Counted from the stretch's first letter, positions 34,343-43,381 are shown. The stretch is DNA of 64,000 nt from Arthrobacter_M sp030063245 (GCF_051131705.1 NZ_CP180316.1:248001-312000); one strand, 5' to 3'. Notes: generated by a model from the sequence alone, not told the origin. Numbers and translations are program-made.

Positions 34343-35127
34343 GCGATCACCAGCTCGACGTCGGCCGCGGCCAGAGCCGCCGCAAGTTCTCCGGAGGGGG
34401 CGGCATCCGTGATGAGGGTGTCGACTTCCCGCAAAGTGGCGAACCGGACGAGCGTCTCTTCGCCGAGTTTCGATGAATCCGCCAGGGCTACCACCCGGCG
34501 CGCAGAGCGGACAATGGCAGCCTTGACGGCTGCTTCAACGCTGTCCGGCGTGCTGAAACCGAAGTCCGGGTGGACGCCATTGGCGCCAACGAAGGCAATG
34601 TCCGGCCGGAGCGCTTCCAGCCGGTCGGTGGCCGTTGCCCCGACGATGGCGCTGGTCAGGCCACGGACCCGGCCGCCCAGGATTTCCAACTGCAGCTCCG
34701 GGTTGGCCGAGAGTCTGTGCGCTATCGGCACGGCATTGGTAATGACCAGCAATCCGTCGCCCGGACTCGGCGGCGTCCAGTTAGCCAAATGCTCGGCCAG
34801 CAGGGCGGTGGTGGTCCCGGAATCAAGGATCACTGACCCTGTCCGGGCGGTGGGGATCAGGGCAGCGGCCGCCGCGGCAATTCGGCTTTTCTCGTCCTGG
34901 TGCTGCGACTGGCGTTCGCCCAGACTCGGCTCGGACATGCTGAGCCTGTCCAATGCGACGGCGCCCCCGTGGACGCGCCGCAGACGCCGCGTATTTTCCA
35001 GTCCGGCGAGGTCCCGACGGACGGTTTCTGTGGTGATTCTGAATAAATCGGCGAGTTCGGCGACCGTCACCCGGCTGCGGGCGGCGACCAGTTCGGCGAT
35101 CTTGTCCTGCCGCTCTTCGGCAAACAT
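34339..35127 (-). CDS. fruR: DeoR-family regulator of fructose operon
   Basis: This 262-residue regulator has an N-terminal DeoR helix-turn-helix (RQDKIAELVAARSRVTVAELA, TTETVRRDLAGLE) and a sugar-phosphate-sensing C-terminal domain (VILDSGTTTALLAEHL, TNAVPIAHRL, GANGVHPDFGF). It heads the operon fruR-fruK-fruA-ptsI-ptsH, overlapping fruK by ATGA. It likely represses the operon until a fructose phosphate binds; the effector is inferred from the family. Confidence 0.92.
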   Translation of the reverse strand: MFAEERQDKIAELVAARSRVTVAELADLFRITTETVRRDLAGLENTRRLRRVHGGAVALDRLSMSEPSLGERQSQHQDEKSRIAAAAAALIPTARTGSVILDSGTTTALLAEHLANWTPPSPGDGLLVITNAVPIAHRLSANPELQLEILGGRVRGLTSAIVGATATDRLEALRPDIAFVGANGVHPDFGFSTPDSVEAAVKAAIVRSARRVVALADSSKLGEETLVRFATLREVDTLITDAAPSGELAAALAAADVELVIA

Positions 35128-35181
35128 CGGGCCTCCAGGGTGTCGTGACGAGCATCACAAGGATGTTGGTTTCATTGACTT

Positions 35182-35230
35182 TATCTGCGTTTCTCTTTGT
35201 TTGTCAAGCAATACCAACAAAACACAGATA
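35182..35230. promoter_or_regulatory. Putative fru operator, AT-rich inverted repeat
   Basis: TATCTGCGTTT (35182-35192) on one side and AACACAGATA (35221-35230) on the other form an inverted repeat. Inside it, TTTGTTTG and CAACAAAA form a second one. It lies 55-103 nt upstream of the fruR start, in the most AT-rich part of the region, as expected for promoter and operator of the operon. Confidence 0.5.
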
Positions 35231-35235
35231 GTTAT

Positions 35236-35290
35236 CCTTGGGGCCTTGGGGCCTTGGGGCCTTGGGGCCTTGAGGCCTTGGGGCCTTGGG
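35236..35290. repeat. 9-bp tandem repeat CCTTGGGGC
   Basis: About six copies of CCTTGGGGC, one with G to A (CCTTGAGGC). No stop codon breaks the plus frame through it, which makes the downstream gene look longer than it is. Copy number may vary by slippage. Confidence 0.85.
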
Positions 35291-35436
35291 TGGCGGGAGG
35301 GCGAGGTTTTAGGTTCTTCGGTGTCAGAGTTTCACCGGTATGGGTGCCACAGCCGCTGGGTCCGCTGCGCGCACCCCCTCGGGTTCACAGCCGCCGGGCG
35401 TTACGCTTTAACCAACAACCGAGGTCAGGGGTACAG

Positions 35437-36330
35437 ATGGCGAAGCAGCTGAAATTAAAGGGGCGCGGCAAAGCGAATCCGGCCCTGCGGATAGCCACCG
35501 AGGCGGCGTTCGATACGCAGGGCAACCCCAAACCCGCTGTTGCGAAGGCACTGCTGCGGGCCGTGGACGTCCAGCGGCCGCTGGTGCTGGCTAATCTGCG
35601 CCGACTCCGGCACAAACATCCGCACGCTTCAACGGCGCAGCTCAGTGACATGCTGGAACGGGATTTCCTCAGAACAGTTTCGGGCGGAGGCGCCGCGATC
35701 GGTGCCGCCGCGATAGTTCCAGGACTGGGGACGGTGGCCTCGCTGTCCATTTCGGCGGCCGCAACAGTGGCCTTTCTGGAGACGACCGCACTTTACGCAC
35801 AGTCCGTGGCGGAGCTTCACGGGGTGCGTTTGGCGGATCCGGAACGGGCCCGGACCACGGTGATGGCGATCATGCTGGGCGAGGAAGGCACCTCAATGGT
35901 CCAGGGCCTGACCGGGCATATGCTCGGAACGGGTCAGACTCCGATGAAGGCGTGGGGGCTGGTTGTGGGCAAGGGCATGCCGACGTCGGCCGTGAAGACC
36001 GTCGGCGTGCAGCTTCAGAAGCGTTTTTTGAAGAAGCTGCTGCTCCGTGAGGGAACGGCCTGGCTCGGGCGGGCCGTTCCGTTCGGCATCGGTGCTGTGA
36101 TCGGTGGCGGCGGGAACCTGATCATGGGCCGCGCCGTCGTCGCCGCCACGCGGAAGGCGTTCGGCTCTGCACCGTTGATTTTCCCGGCGGACCTCCACAT
36201 TGAACTGGAGCGCCCCAGGGGGCGCACGGTCCGGGATATTGGCCCTACCGGCCCGGCTGGGGCCTCCCGCCGTCGTCTGTCATTACCGCACCTGGGCCGA
36301 AAGGACAGCGGACAAAGTCCTCAACGGTGA
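35437..36330 (+). CDS. Conserved hypothetical protein with glycine-rich hydrophobic helices
   Basis: A 297-residue protein. The basic N-terminus (MAKQLKLKGRGKANPALR) is followed by a helical region and a Gly/Ala-rich hydrophobic stretch (GGGAAIGAAAIVPGLGTVASLSISAAATVAFLETTALY). A second such stretch is AVPFGIGAVIGGGGNLIMGRAVV. These resemble glycine-zipper helices that can insert into membranes. I do not know its role. The ATG at 35437 is chosen because the upstream open frame runs through the tandem repeat and has no ribosome site. CAGGGG lies upstream of the ATG. Confidence 0.8.
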   Translation: MAKQLKLKGRGKANPALRIATEAAFDTQGNPKPAVAKALLRAVDVQRPLVLANLRRLRHKHPHASTAQLSDMLERDFLRTVSGGGAAIGAAAIVPGLGTVASLSISAAATVAFLETTALYAQSVAELHGVRLADPERARTTVMAIMLGEEGTSMVQGLTGHMLGTGQTPMKAWGLVVGKGMPTSAVKTVGVQLQKRFLKKLLLREGTAWLGRAVPFGIGAVIGGGGNLIMGRAVVAATRKAFGSAPLIFPADLHIELERPRGRTVRDIGPTGPAGASRRRLSLPHLGRKDSGQSPQR

Positions 36331-36394
36331 CCGTCGCGGGACCTGACCGCCCGGATTGCTGGGCGACCGGCGCCGCTCCGGCGCGGAACGTCGG

Positions 36395-37738
36395 CTACCG
36401 GAAGATCAGCGTCGCAACAGCGAAGATGACGAGCCCGGCCAGCGCTCCGACAACGGTGCCGTTGATCCGGATGAACTGCAGATCCTTTCCCACCTGAAGC
36501 TCTATCTTCTGCGAGGTTTCCACCGCGTCCCATCGTTCCACGGTGTCGGTGATGACGGAGGCGATCTCATGCCGGTAAGTCTTCACAAGGTACGACGCTG
36601 CATCGCTGATCCAGGCATTGATCTTGCCGGCCAGTTCCGGATCCTCCACCAGGCGCGTGCCGAAATCACGGACCGCCGCCGTGAACTTGATCCGCAGCTC
36701 GCTCTGCGGGTCATCAACCGCGGTCAGCAGTGCGGTCTTGACGGTCTCCCAGGTCCGACCGGCGAGCTCACGGACCCGCGGATCATCCAGGATCTGTTCC
36801 TTGATGGCATCCGCCCGGGCAATCATGGCCGGATCATATTGGAGGTCCTGGGCGAGATTCTTCAGATACATGTCCAGCTGCAGCCTGACCTGGTGCTGTG
36901 GATTCGTCTGCACGGCGCGCACAAACTTGTACAGCTCCGTGTAGACCTTGTCCCCGACCAGTCCGTCCACGAACGTCGGCACCCAAACGGGGGAGCGGTC
37001 CGACACCAGTGAACTGATGACCTCGTGGTTGTGGTCCACCCAGTCCGAGGCGGTGTCCACCAGCAGATCGACGAGCTGGTGGTGGTGGCCGTCGTCGAAA
37101 ATCCGTTCCGCCATCCGGCCCACAGGCGGCCCCCATGGCGGATCCACCAGATGCTTGCGGACCATCGATTCGATCACGTCACGAACGTCCTCGTCCTTGA
37201 GGATCTTCATCGCTCCGCGGATGGCGGCCGAGCCCTCGGTCGCGATCCGCTCGGCGCTGGCCGGTTTGGACAGCCAGGCACCGACCTTCTGTGCGATCCC
37301 CATGCCCGCCAGTTTTTCCTGCACCACCGTTTCAGCAAGGAAATTTGTCTCCACAAAGTCGCCCAGACTGGCGCCGATGGCGTCCTTGCGGTTGGGAATG
37401 ATCGCGGTGTGCGGGATTTTGATGCCCATCGGGTATTTGAACAGGGCCGTCACCGCGAACCAGTCCGCCAGCGCACCGACCATGCCACCCTCGCTGGCCG
37501 CCCGCACGTATTCCAGCCACGGGTACTGCCGCTGCAGGGCAAAGGACACGGTGAAGATGACGGCCATCAGGATCAGCAGCGAGAGCGCCAGGGTCTTCAT
37601 TCGGCGCAGCGCAGCGGCCTTTTCGGCATCGGTGCCGGCAGCGGGCCGACGCGCGACGGCGGGACCGGTGCCATTCTCCGGCGGAACATGCGCGGAATTG
37701 GACCCTGCGGGTTGGGACTGATCGGTGAGCGCCATCAT
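36395..37738 (-). CDS. DUF445 family membrane protein
   Basis: A 447-residue protein with an N-terminal polar tail, a membrane helix (TLALSLLILMAVIFTVSFAL), the DUF445 signature GALADWFAVTALFKYPMGIKIPHTAIIPNRKD, a long helical body and a C-terminal membrane helix (NGTVVGALAGLVIFAVATLIFR). It is anchored at both ends with the helical body in between. Function unknown. It is divergent from the downstream phosphodiesterase gene. Confidence 0.9.
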   Translation of the reverse strand: MMALTDQSQPAGSNSAHVPPENGTGPAVARRPAAGTDAEKAAALRRMKTLALSLLILMAVIFTVSFALQRQYPWLEYVRAASEGGMVGALADWFAVTALFKYPMGIKIPHTAIIPNRKDAIGASLGDFVETNFLAETVVQEKLAGMGIAQKVGAWLSKPASAERIATEGSAAIRGAMKILKDEDVRDVIESMVRKHLVDPPWGPPVGRMAERIFDDGHHHQLVDLLVDTASDWVDHNHEVISSLVSDRSPVWVPTFVDGLVGDKVYTELYKFVRAVQTNPQHQVRLQLDMYLKNLAQDLQYDPAMIARADAIKEQILDDPRVRELAGRTWETVKTALLTAVDDPQSELRIKFTAAVRDFGTRLVEDPELAGKINAWISDAASYLVKTYRHEIASVITDTVERWDAVETSQKIELQVGKDLQFIRINGTVVGALAGLVIFAVATLIFR

Positions 37739-37834
37739 CTAAGCGTAGGTTAAGCTGCCGGTTACCGCCCTTGCTGCCCGGAAGGCAGGATGAACGGCAG
37801 GCATGAAACAACAGCGATGGAATACCGTGGTGCC

Positions 37835-38695
37835 ATGACGCCACTGATCTACGCGCACCGCGGCTCAAGCGCCCGTTTCGCCGAGCATACCCGGGCCGCG
37901 TATCTGCAGGCAATTGCCGACGGCGCCGATGGAGTTGAGTGCGATCTGCAGCTGACGTCGGACGGCGAGCTCGTGCTGCTGCACGACCGCACATTGGACC
38001 GCACGTCCAACGGGTCCGGCCCGGTAGCGCAATGGACGCTCGCGGAGCTGCGCTCGCTTGATTTCTGCTCCTGGAAGGGCGCACGTATTCCGGCCGGGTA
38101 TGGGGGGGCCAGCGATCAGCTGCTCACGTTCGGGGAGCTGCTGGATATCCTCCGCGGCGCCGGGAGGGACATAGGGCTCGCTGTGGAGTTCAAATATTCA
38201 GGCACGGCGCAGTGTCCGGCGAAGCTGGTGGATAGGACCCTGGAAGTGCTGCGGCTGCGGGGCTGGCTGCCCGGGCCGTCCACGGCCGGAAACATTTTGC
38301 TCTCGTTCATGAGCTTCAATCCCCGGGCCATGGAATATCTGGCCGGGGCGGTCCCGGCGCGCCATTTGTGCCAGCTGATTGCCGGTATTGCGGATGCCGA
38401 CGTCGATGCGGTTGCCGCCGCAGATCCGGGCATTGATGCACAGGCGTTTGCGCAGGCGGCGCTCGCCGAGGGAGAACGGCTGCTCGACGACGGCGTGGCA
38501 GGGATCGCTGGGCCCGGGCTGGCCTACGTGCGTGACCACGCGGACCGGATCGGGCGCTGGTCCGACGCGGGGACCAGGTTCCGCGTCTGGACCGTGGACG
38601 AACCCGACGACGTCCGGTTCTGTGCCGGACTGGGCATTGAGGAGATCACCACTAACGCGCCGGCACAGGCGCGCGCCGTCCTGTCCGGCCCCTGA
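37835..38695 (+). CDS. Glycerophosphodiester phosphodiesterase family protein
   Basis: This 286-residue enzyme should cleave glycerophosphodiesters to glycerol-3-phosphate and an alcohol. Seen: AHRGSSARFAEHT with the first catalytic His, GADGVECDLQLT with metal ligands Glu and Asp, and LLHDRTLDRTSNG with the second His. No signal peptide, so cytosolic. ATG at 37835 fits the family start; in-frame ATGs at 37790 (with GGAAGG upstream) and 37817 are alternatives. Confidence 0.9.
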   Translation: MTPLIYAHRGSSARFAEHTRAAYLQAIADGADGVECDLQLTSDGELVLLHDRTLDRTSNGSGPVAQWTLAELRSLDFCSWKGARIPAGYGGASDQLLTFGELLDILRGAGRDIGLAVEFKYSGTAQCPAKLVDRTLEVLRLRGWLPGPSTAGNILLSFMSFNPRAMEYLAGAVPARHLCQLIAGIADADVDAVAAADPGIDAQAFAQAALAEGERLLDDGVAGIAGPGLAYVRDHADRIGRWSDAGTRFRVWTVDEPDDVRFCAGLGIEEITTNAPAQARAVLSGP

Positions 38696-38759
38696 TCTGA
38701 CCCGACCGCCTGGACCGGCCCGGGAGGGAAACGTCTGCCGGATGTGATTGCATGGATTC

Positions 38760-40592
38760 ATGGCATCACGCATCGAGGATTACGCGTTACTTTCGGATCT
38801 GCACACCGGACCGCTGGTCTCCCGCACCGGCAGCGTTGACTGGCTCTGCTTCCCGCGTTTTGATTCCCCCTCGCTCTTCGGCGCCTTGGTGGGTACGGAA
38901 GAGAATGGCCGCTGGCTGTTGGCGCCCTTGGCAGCGGACGCCGTCGTGGTGCGCCGCGGCTACGTTGACGGCACCTTTGTGCTGCAGACCGACTGGCACG
39001 CGGACGGCGGCAGCGTCCGCGTCACCGAGTTCATGCCGGTCGGCGACAGGCGCGCCTCGCTGGTCCGCCGTGTGGAAGGACTCAGCGGCAGTGTGCGGAT
39101 GCACCAGGAAATCAAGATCCGTTTCGGTTACGGCACGGTGCTCCCGTGGATGAGCCGGATGCCCGATGCGGAAGGCAACCAGGTGCTGCTCGCGGTAGCC
39201 GGGCCGGACGCATTGGTGCTGCGCGGGGACGTGCTGCCGGTGGCCGCAGACCACAAGCACAGCGGGGAATTCATCGTTGCCGCAGGGCAGACCGTGGATC
39301 TGGAGCTGACTTGGTATCCCTCGCACCGGCAGGTTCCCTCCGGCATTGAGGTGGACGTGGCGCTCGCTGAAACCCTCAGGTATTGGTCCGAATGGGCGGC
39401 AGCATGCACCCTGGATGGCGCGTACGCCCCTGCCGTGAAACGGTCGCTACTGGTGCTGCGGGCGCTGACACACGAGGACACGGGCGGCATTGTCGCCGCT
39501 CCCACCACCTCGCTGCCCGAGAATTTCGGCGGCGCACGCAACTGGGATTACCGGTTCTGCTGGCTGCGCGACGCCGCGCTGACACTGCAGGCGATGCTGA
39601 CCCACGGGTACGCGGACGAGGCCATGCACTGGCGGAACTGGTTGCTGCGCGCGGTGGCGGGGGATCCGGAGGACCTGCAGATCATGTACGGACTTTCCGG
39701 TGAGCGGGACCTGACCGAAATGGAACTGCCGCACCTGCCGGGCTATGAAGATTCCGCGCCGGTGCGGATCGGCAACGGCGCCGTGAGGCAGTATCAGGCC
39801 GACGTTGTGGGCGAGGTGATGGTGGCGTTGGAGAAGCTGCGGCTGGCCGGCGGTGCCGAGGACCACTTTTCCTGGCCCCTGCAGCGCGCCCTGCTCGGCT
39901 TTGCGGAGAAGCACCTTGAGAGGAAAGACAACGGCATCTGGGAGATGCGGGGAGAGCCGAAATATTTCACGCATTCCCGCGTGATGATGTGGGCGGCCTT
40001 CGATTCCGCCGTCCGGGCAGTCCTTGACCATGGCATGACCGGGCCGGTAAAGCGCTGGAAGGAACTGCGTGACCGGCTGCGGGAAGAAATCCTTACCCAC
40101 GGTTTCAACGCGGAGCTTAACACGTTCACGCAGACGTACGGGGGCACGCATACCGATGCCTCCCTGCTGTGCATTCCGCAAGTGGGCTTTCTGGCGTACG
40201 ACGACGACAAAATGTTGGGCACGGTGGTGCGCCTTGAGCAGGAGCTGCTTGATGCGTCCGCCCCCGACGCGCTGCTGCTGCGCTACCGCACGGACACCGG
40301 GGTGGACGGACTGGAACCCGGGGAACACCCCTTCCTGGCGTGCTCCTTCTGGCTGGTGGAGCAGTATGCGCGCAGTGGGCGGGTTGACGATGCCGGCAGG
40401 CTGATGGACGCCCTGGTGGGCCTGTCCAACGAGCTCGGGCTCCTCAGCGAGGAGTACGCGGTCTCCGAAGGCCGGATGGCGGGCAACTTCCCGCAGGCTT
40501 TCTCGCATCTGGCACTGGTCCGCGCGGCCGACGCCCTGCACGGTGTGGACCGGCTGAGCCTGGTCTCGGCCGGGCACGGAGCGCGGGGGTGA
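38760..40592 (+). CDS. Glycoside hydrolase family 15 protein (glucoamylase/trehalase-like)
   Basis: A 610-residue cytosolic protein of the GH15 type common in actinobacteria. The N-terminal beta domain begins IEDYALLSDLHTGPLVSRTGSVDWLCFPRFDS. The catalytic (alpha/alpha)6 barrel has NFGGARNWDYRFCWLRDAALTL, a GH15 hallmark with substrate-binding Arg and Asp. FLACSFWLVEQY and FPQAFSHLALVRAA lie near the end. Members act on trehalose or short alpha-glucans. ATG at 38760 is preferred over TTG at 38748. The stop overlaps the GTG start of the next gene. Confidence 0.9.
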   Translation: MASRIEDYALLSDLHTGPLVSRTGSVDWLCFPRFDSPSLFGALVGTEENGRWLLAPLAADAVVVRRGYVDGTFVLQTDWHADGGSVRVTEFMPVGDRRASLVRRVEGLSGSVRMHQEIKIRFGYGTVLPWMSRMPDAEGNQVLLAVAGPDALVLRGDVLPVAADHKHSGEFIVAAGQTVDLELTWYPSHRQVPSGIEVDVALAETLRYWSEWAAACTLDGAYAPAVKRSLLVLRALTHEDTGGIVAAPTTSLPENFGGARNWDYRFCWLRDAALTLQAMLTHGYADEAMHWRNWLLRAVAGDPEDLQIMYGLSGERDLTEMELPHLPGYEDSAPVRIGNGAVRQYQADVVGEVMVALEKLRLAGGAEDHFSWPLQRALLGFAEKHLERKDNGIWEMRGEPKYFTHSRVMMWAAFDSAVRAVLDHGMTGPVKRWKELRDRLREEILTHGFNAELNTFTQTYGGTHTDASLLCIPQVGFLAYDDDKMLGTVVRLEQELLDASAPDALLLRYRTDTGVDGLEPGEHPFLACSFWLVEQYARSGRVDDAGRLMDALVGLSNELGLLSEEYAVSEGRMAGNFPQAFSHLALVRAADALHGVDRLSLVSAGHGARG

Positions 40593-40993
40593 AAACGGTT
40601 CGGATCAACTACCCGGTCCTGGGACTCGCGGCGGTGCTGGGGGCCAGCACCGTGACACACCTGCGCAATCCGGGATTTTTTTACGCAGTGGTCCCGCCGG
40701 CGCTGTGCACGGATGCCGGTAGCCGTTGCGGCGTGATGAGCCGGGACGAATGGGTGGCGCTGAGCGCGATACCGGAAGCGGCCGCCGCCGTCGGGCTCCT
40801 GATCCCGGCGACGCGCAAGGTTGCCGCGACGGCCACCGCGGTGATGTTCGGCGCCTTCACCGCCGGTCACATCACCGCTCTGCAGCGCGCCTTCGGATTG
40901 GGAGGAACGCCGCGCGCGAGGCTGATCCATTCGGTCCGGTTGCCGCTTCAAGTGCCCCTGATACTGTGGGCGTGGCGGCTGCGCCGGGCCTGA
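40589..40993 (+). CDS. Small DoxX-like membrane protein
   Basis: A 134-residue membrane protein with about four hydrophobic helices (LGLAAVLGASTVTHL, AIPEAAAAVGLLIPA, TATAVMFGAFTAGHI, LPLQVPLILWAWRL), resembling DoxX-like proteins. The function is unknown. It starts GTG inside the GH15 stop (GTGA). The next gene starts on its last stop base. Confidence 0.7.
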   Translation: MKTVRINYPVLGLAAVLGASTVTHLRNPGFFYAVVPPALCTDAGSRCGVMSRDEWVALSAIPEAAAAVGLLIPATRKVAATATAVMFGAFTAGHITALQRAFGLGGTPRARLIHSVRLPLQVPLILWAWRLRRA

Positions 40994-41772
40994 TGACCTT
41001 TCTGAAATCGCCTGCTGTCCGCGTTGGCGTGTCCATCAGTATCGCTACCGGGCTGTACGGCATCTCCTTCGGGGCGTTGTCCGTGACGTCGGGGCTGGAC
41101 TTCTGGCAGACGATGGCGCTGAGCCTGTTGCTGTTCAGCGGAGGGTCACAGTTTGCCTTCATCGGTGTGCTCAGCGGGGGCGGCAGCGGCGTTGCGGCCA
41201 TGAGCGCCGCGGCGCTGCTGGGGATCCGTAACGGTGTGTACGGCATGCAGCTTAACGCGCTGCTGCGCCCGCGCGGCATGCTCAAAATTGCCGCAGCTCA
41301 GCTGACCATCGACGAATCCGCGGCGACCGGCACCGGACAAACCGACCTGCTGGAGCAGCGCCGCGGATTCTGGGTCGCCGGAATTGGCGTGTTTGTCCTC
41401 TGGAACGTCTTCACCGCCGGCGGCGCATTGGTCGGTGACGCCCTGGGTGACCCGAAGCACTGGGGCCTGGACGGGGCCGCCGTCGCCGCATTTCTGGGCC
41501 TGCTCTGGCCACGTATCAAAGCACGCCAGCCCGCGGTGATAGCCGGCGTCTGTGCCGTCGCTACCTTGCTGACCGCGCCGTTTGTTCCTCCTGGCATACC
41601 CATTCTGGTCGCCGCAGTCGTGGCCGGACTGATCGGCTGGTTCCGGCACGGGCACGAGCACGACGGCATGGAACCCGACGTGGAACCGTACGCCCACGAC
41701 GCCGCGGCACACGGGAAAGCCGAACGGTTCGGACGCGGCCACGACGACGGCGCAGCGGAAGGCGCATCATGA
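40993..41772 (+). CDS. azlC: AzlC family branched-chain amino acid exporter subunit
   Basis: A 259-residue membrane protein of the AzlC/YgaZ type with LYGISFGALSVTSGLDFWQTMALSLLLFSGGSQFAFIGVL and GIRNGVYGMQL as family marks. With AzlD it exports branched-chain amino acids and analogues. The C-terminus has a His/Asp/Glu-rich tail (HGHEHDGMEPDVEPYAHD), unusual and perhaps metal-binding. The start overlaps the preceding stop by 1 nt, and the stop overlaps azlD by 4 nt. Confidence 0.9.
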   Translation: MTFLKSPAVRVGVSISIATGLYGISFGALSVTSGLDFWQTMALSLLLFSGGSQFAFIGVLSGGGSGVAAMSAAALLGIRNGVYGMQLNALLRPRGMLKIAAAQLTIDESAATGTGQTDLLEQRRGFWVAGIGVFVLWNVFTAGGALVGDALGDPKHWGLDGAAVAAFLGLLWPRIKARQPAVIAGVCAVATLLTAPFVPPGIPILVAAVVAGLIGWFRHGHEHDGMEPDVEPYAHDAAAHGKAERFGRGHDDGAAEGAS

Positions 41773-42083
41773 ATCTGTGGCCATGGATCCTGCTCTCGGC
41801 GGCACTGGCCTTCGGAACGAAGCTGCTCGGATATCTGGTGCCCGCTAAGGTGCTGCTGGCCAATCCGCGGATGTCACGGGTTGCGGGCACCCTGACCATT
41901 GGACTGCTGGCTGCGCTGACGGTGCTGAACACCGCGGTCGGCGGCCAGCACCTCGTGACCGACGCGCGCTTGGGCGCGCTGCTGGCCGCCGCCGTCGCCC
42001 TCCGGTTCAAGGCGCCGTTTCTGGTGGTGGTGCTGGTCGGAGCCGGCGCCGCGGCGGGTCTGCGCCTCCTCGGCTGGGCCTGA
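41769..42083 (+). CDS. azlD: AzlD domain protein, small exporter subunit
   Basis: A 104-residue membrane protein with three to four helices (WILLSAALAFGTKLLGYLVP, GTLTIGLLAALTVL, PFLVVVLVGAGAAAGLRLL). It is the small partner of AzlC in branched-chain amino acid export. It starts within the azlC stop (ATGA). Confidence 0.9.
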   Translation: MNLWPWILLSAALAFGTKLLGYLVPAKVLLANPRMSRVAGTLTIGLLAALTVLNTAVGGQHLVTDARLGALLAAAVALRFKAPFLVVVLVGAGAAAGLRLLGWA

Positions 42084-42146
42084 AGTGCTGGCCGCGGGCT
42101 CCAGGTTCAGTTGTGCCACGGGCTCCGGTCAATAGCCGGGTTGCCG

Positions 42147-42632
42147 TTACGGCGGCGGGTTCTGCCCATACGGCTGCGGGTAGTCCCCGTAAGCGAGCAT
42201 CCGGGGATCGAGGTAGGACGGACCCAGGTAGCGCGCATCGCCGAAGGACAGTATGCCGGCAAAGACCCACGGCAGGAAGACCAGACCCACGGTGAAGGCG
42301 CTGTCCTTGCCGAAGGATTTGGAGACGTTGTTGAGGATCAGTACCTGCCAGTAAATGCCGGCAAACGGGATGAGCGTCAGCCAGAAATCGGACTCCCTGC
42401 GGCCGCCGATTTTGGCTAGCACCCAGGTGTTGTAGAACGGCACAAAGCCGACCCAGCCGGGATAGCCGGCCTTCCGGAACACGCCCAGCCAGGCAATTCC
42501 GTAGGCGGCGTAGAACACGAGGAAGACGACCAACTCGAGCATGAGGACCAGCAAAAGCACGCCCATCATGGCGGCGAAATCGGAACCATTGCTCGTCCTG
42601 GCCACAGCCATGGCCGGCGGGAAGGGATGCAT
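42147..42632 (-). CDS. DUF5684 family membrane protein
   Basis: A 161-residue membrane protein with about three helices. The loop WLGVFRKAGYPGWVGFVPFYNTWVLAKI is typical of DUF5684-like proteins. The C-terminus is Pro/Tyr-rich. Function unknown. It converges on azlD. Confidence 0.8.
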   Translation of the reverse strand: MHPFPPAMAVARTSNGSDFAAMMGVLLLVLMLELVVFLVFYAAYGIAWLGVFRKAGYPGWVGFVPFYNTWVLAKIGGRRESDFWLTLIPFAGIYWQVLILNNVSKSFGKDSAFTVGLVFLPWVFAGILSFGDARYLGPSYLDPRMLAYGDYPQPYGQNPPP

Positions 42633-42804
42633 GGGTATGACCCTACGCGAGCTCTCCGCATGTCCTCAATGGATGGCCGCCGGGGATAACGAAGGATGCG
42701 TTCCAGGCCGGCTCCGTAGACTGGTTTGGTGCGATGGGGGAAAATGGGGAGTGACAGGGGCGTGCTTGCAGCCCGCCGGAGTCCTGTTTTGGAGGAGACA
42801 ACCG

Positions 42805-43005
42805 ATGAAAATTGAAATTGAGCCCTACAGCTGCGTCAGTAGCGGCAACTGCATCATCGCCGCGCCTCTGGTGTTTGATCAGGATCCCGAGGATGGCCGG
42901 GTCATGTTGAAGACGGACGAGCCACCGGAAGAGCAGCGCGGCAACGTCGACAAGGCCATTTTCCTGTGCCCGGCGCAGGCCATCGAGTGGGCGGAAGAGG
43001 ACTGA
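42805..43005 (+). CDS. [3Fe-4S]-type single-cluster ferredoxin
   Basis: A 66-residue ferredoxin with three cysteines in place for one cluster: CVSSGNC (C-x5-C) near residues 10-16 and a C-terminal CP in LCPAQAIEW. The middle cysteine of the 4Fe pattern is missing, so a 3Fe-4S cluster is expected, as in ferredoxins that feed cytochromes P450. No P450 is in the window. GGAGGAG lies 7 nt before the ATG. The next gene starts 4 nt after its stop. Confidence 0.9.
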   Translation: MKIEIEPYSCVSSGNCIIAAPLVFDQDPEDGRVMLKTDEPPEEQRGNVDKAIFLCPAQAIEWAEED

Positions 43006-43009
43006 AACG

Positions 43010-43381
43010 ATGCTTGTTGCCTTCTCCGTAGCCCCGTCGGGAACGCCAATGCACGGCGCGCCGACTGTCCTCACCGGCAGTTCGGCCGGCCCCGTGCCCG
43101 ATACTGAGGGCACGGCCGACGACGGGTCCGTCCACAGTGCCGTAGCAGCCGCCGTGAAGGTGGTCAGGGAATCCGGCCTCCCCAATCACACCGATTCCAT
43201 GTTCACCACCATCGAAGGCGACTGGGACGAGGTGATGGAGGTCATTAAGCGCGCGACGGAGGCCGTCGGGGCGTTCGGCAGCAGGGTCTCGTTGGTGCTG
43301 AAGGCCGATATCCGTCCGGGACACAGCGGCGAACTGACCGGCAAGGTGGACCGTTTGGAACGGGCACTCAAGAACATCTGA
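43010..43381 (+). CDS. MTH1187 family thiamine-binding protein
   Basis: A 123-residue protein with the MTH1187/YkoF-like pattern: an N-terminal strand MLVAFSVAPSG, ESGLPNHTDSMFTTIEGDWDEVMEVIKRA and SRVSLVLKADIRPG. Such proteins bind thiamine-type ligands. An insertion of about 20-25 residues (PMHGAPTVLTGSSAGPVPDT) after the first strand makes it longer than the usual near-100 residues. It follows the ferredoxin by 4 nt and is probably translated with it. Confidence 0.85.
   Translation: MLVAFSVAPSGTPMHGAPTVLTGSSAGPVPDTEGTADDGSVHSAVAAAVKVVRESGLPNHTDSMFTTIEGDWDEVMEVIKRATEAVGAFGSRVSLVLKADIRPGHSGELTGKVDRLERALKNI

Larger units (their letters stand above)
35128..35436. other. Divergent region between fruR and 35437 gene
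   Basis: A 309-nt gene-free region. The fruR side is AT-rich with a probable operator at 35182-35230. The middle holds a GGGGCCTT-type 9-bp tandem repeat (35236-35290). The remainder leads to the start at 35437. Confidence 0.5.

Noticed and set aside
35197..35436. N-terminal extension of the 35437 gene
   Set aside because: The extension is coded by the 9-bp tandem repeat and the fru promoter region and lacks a ribosome site.
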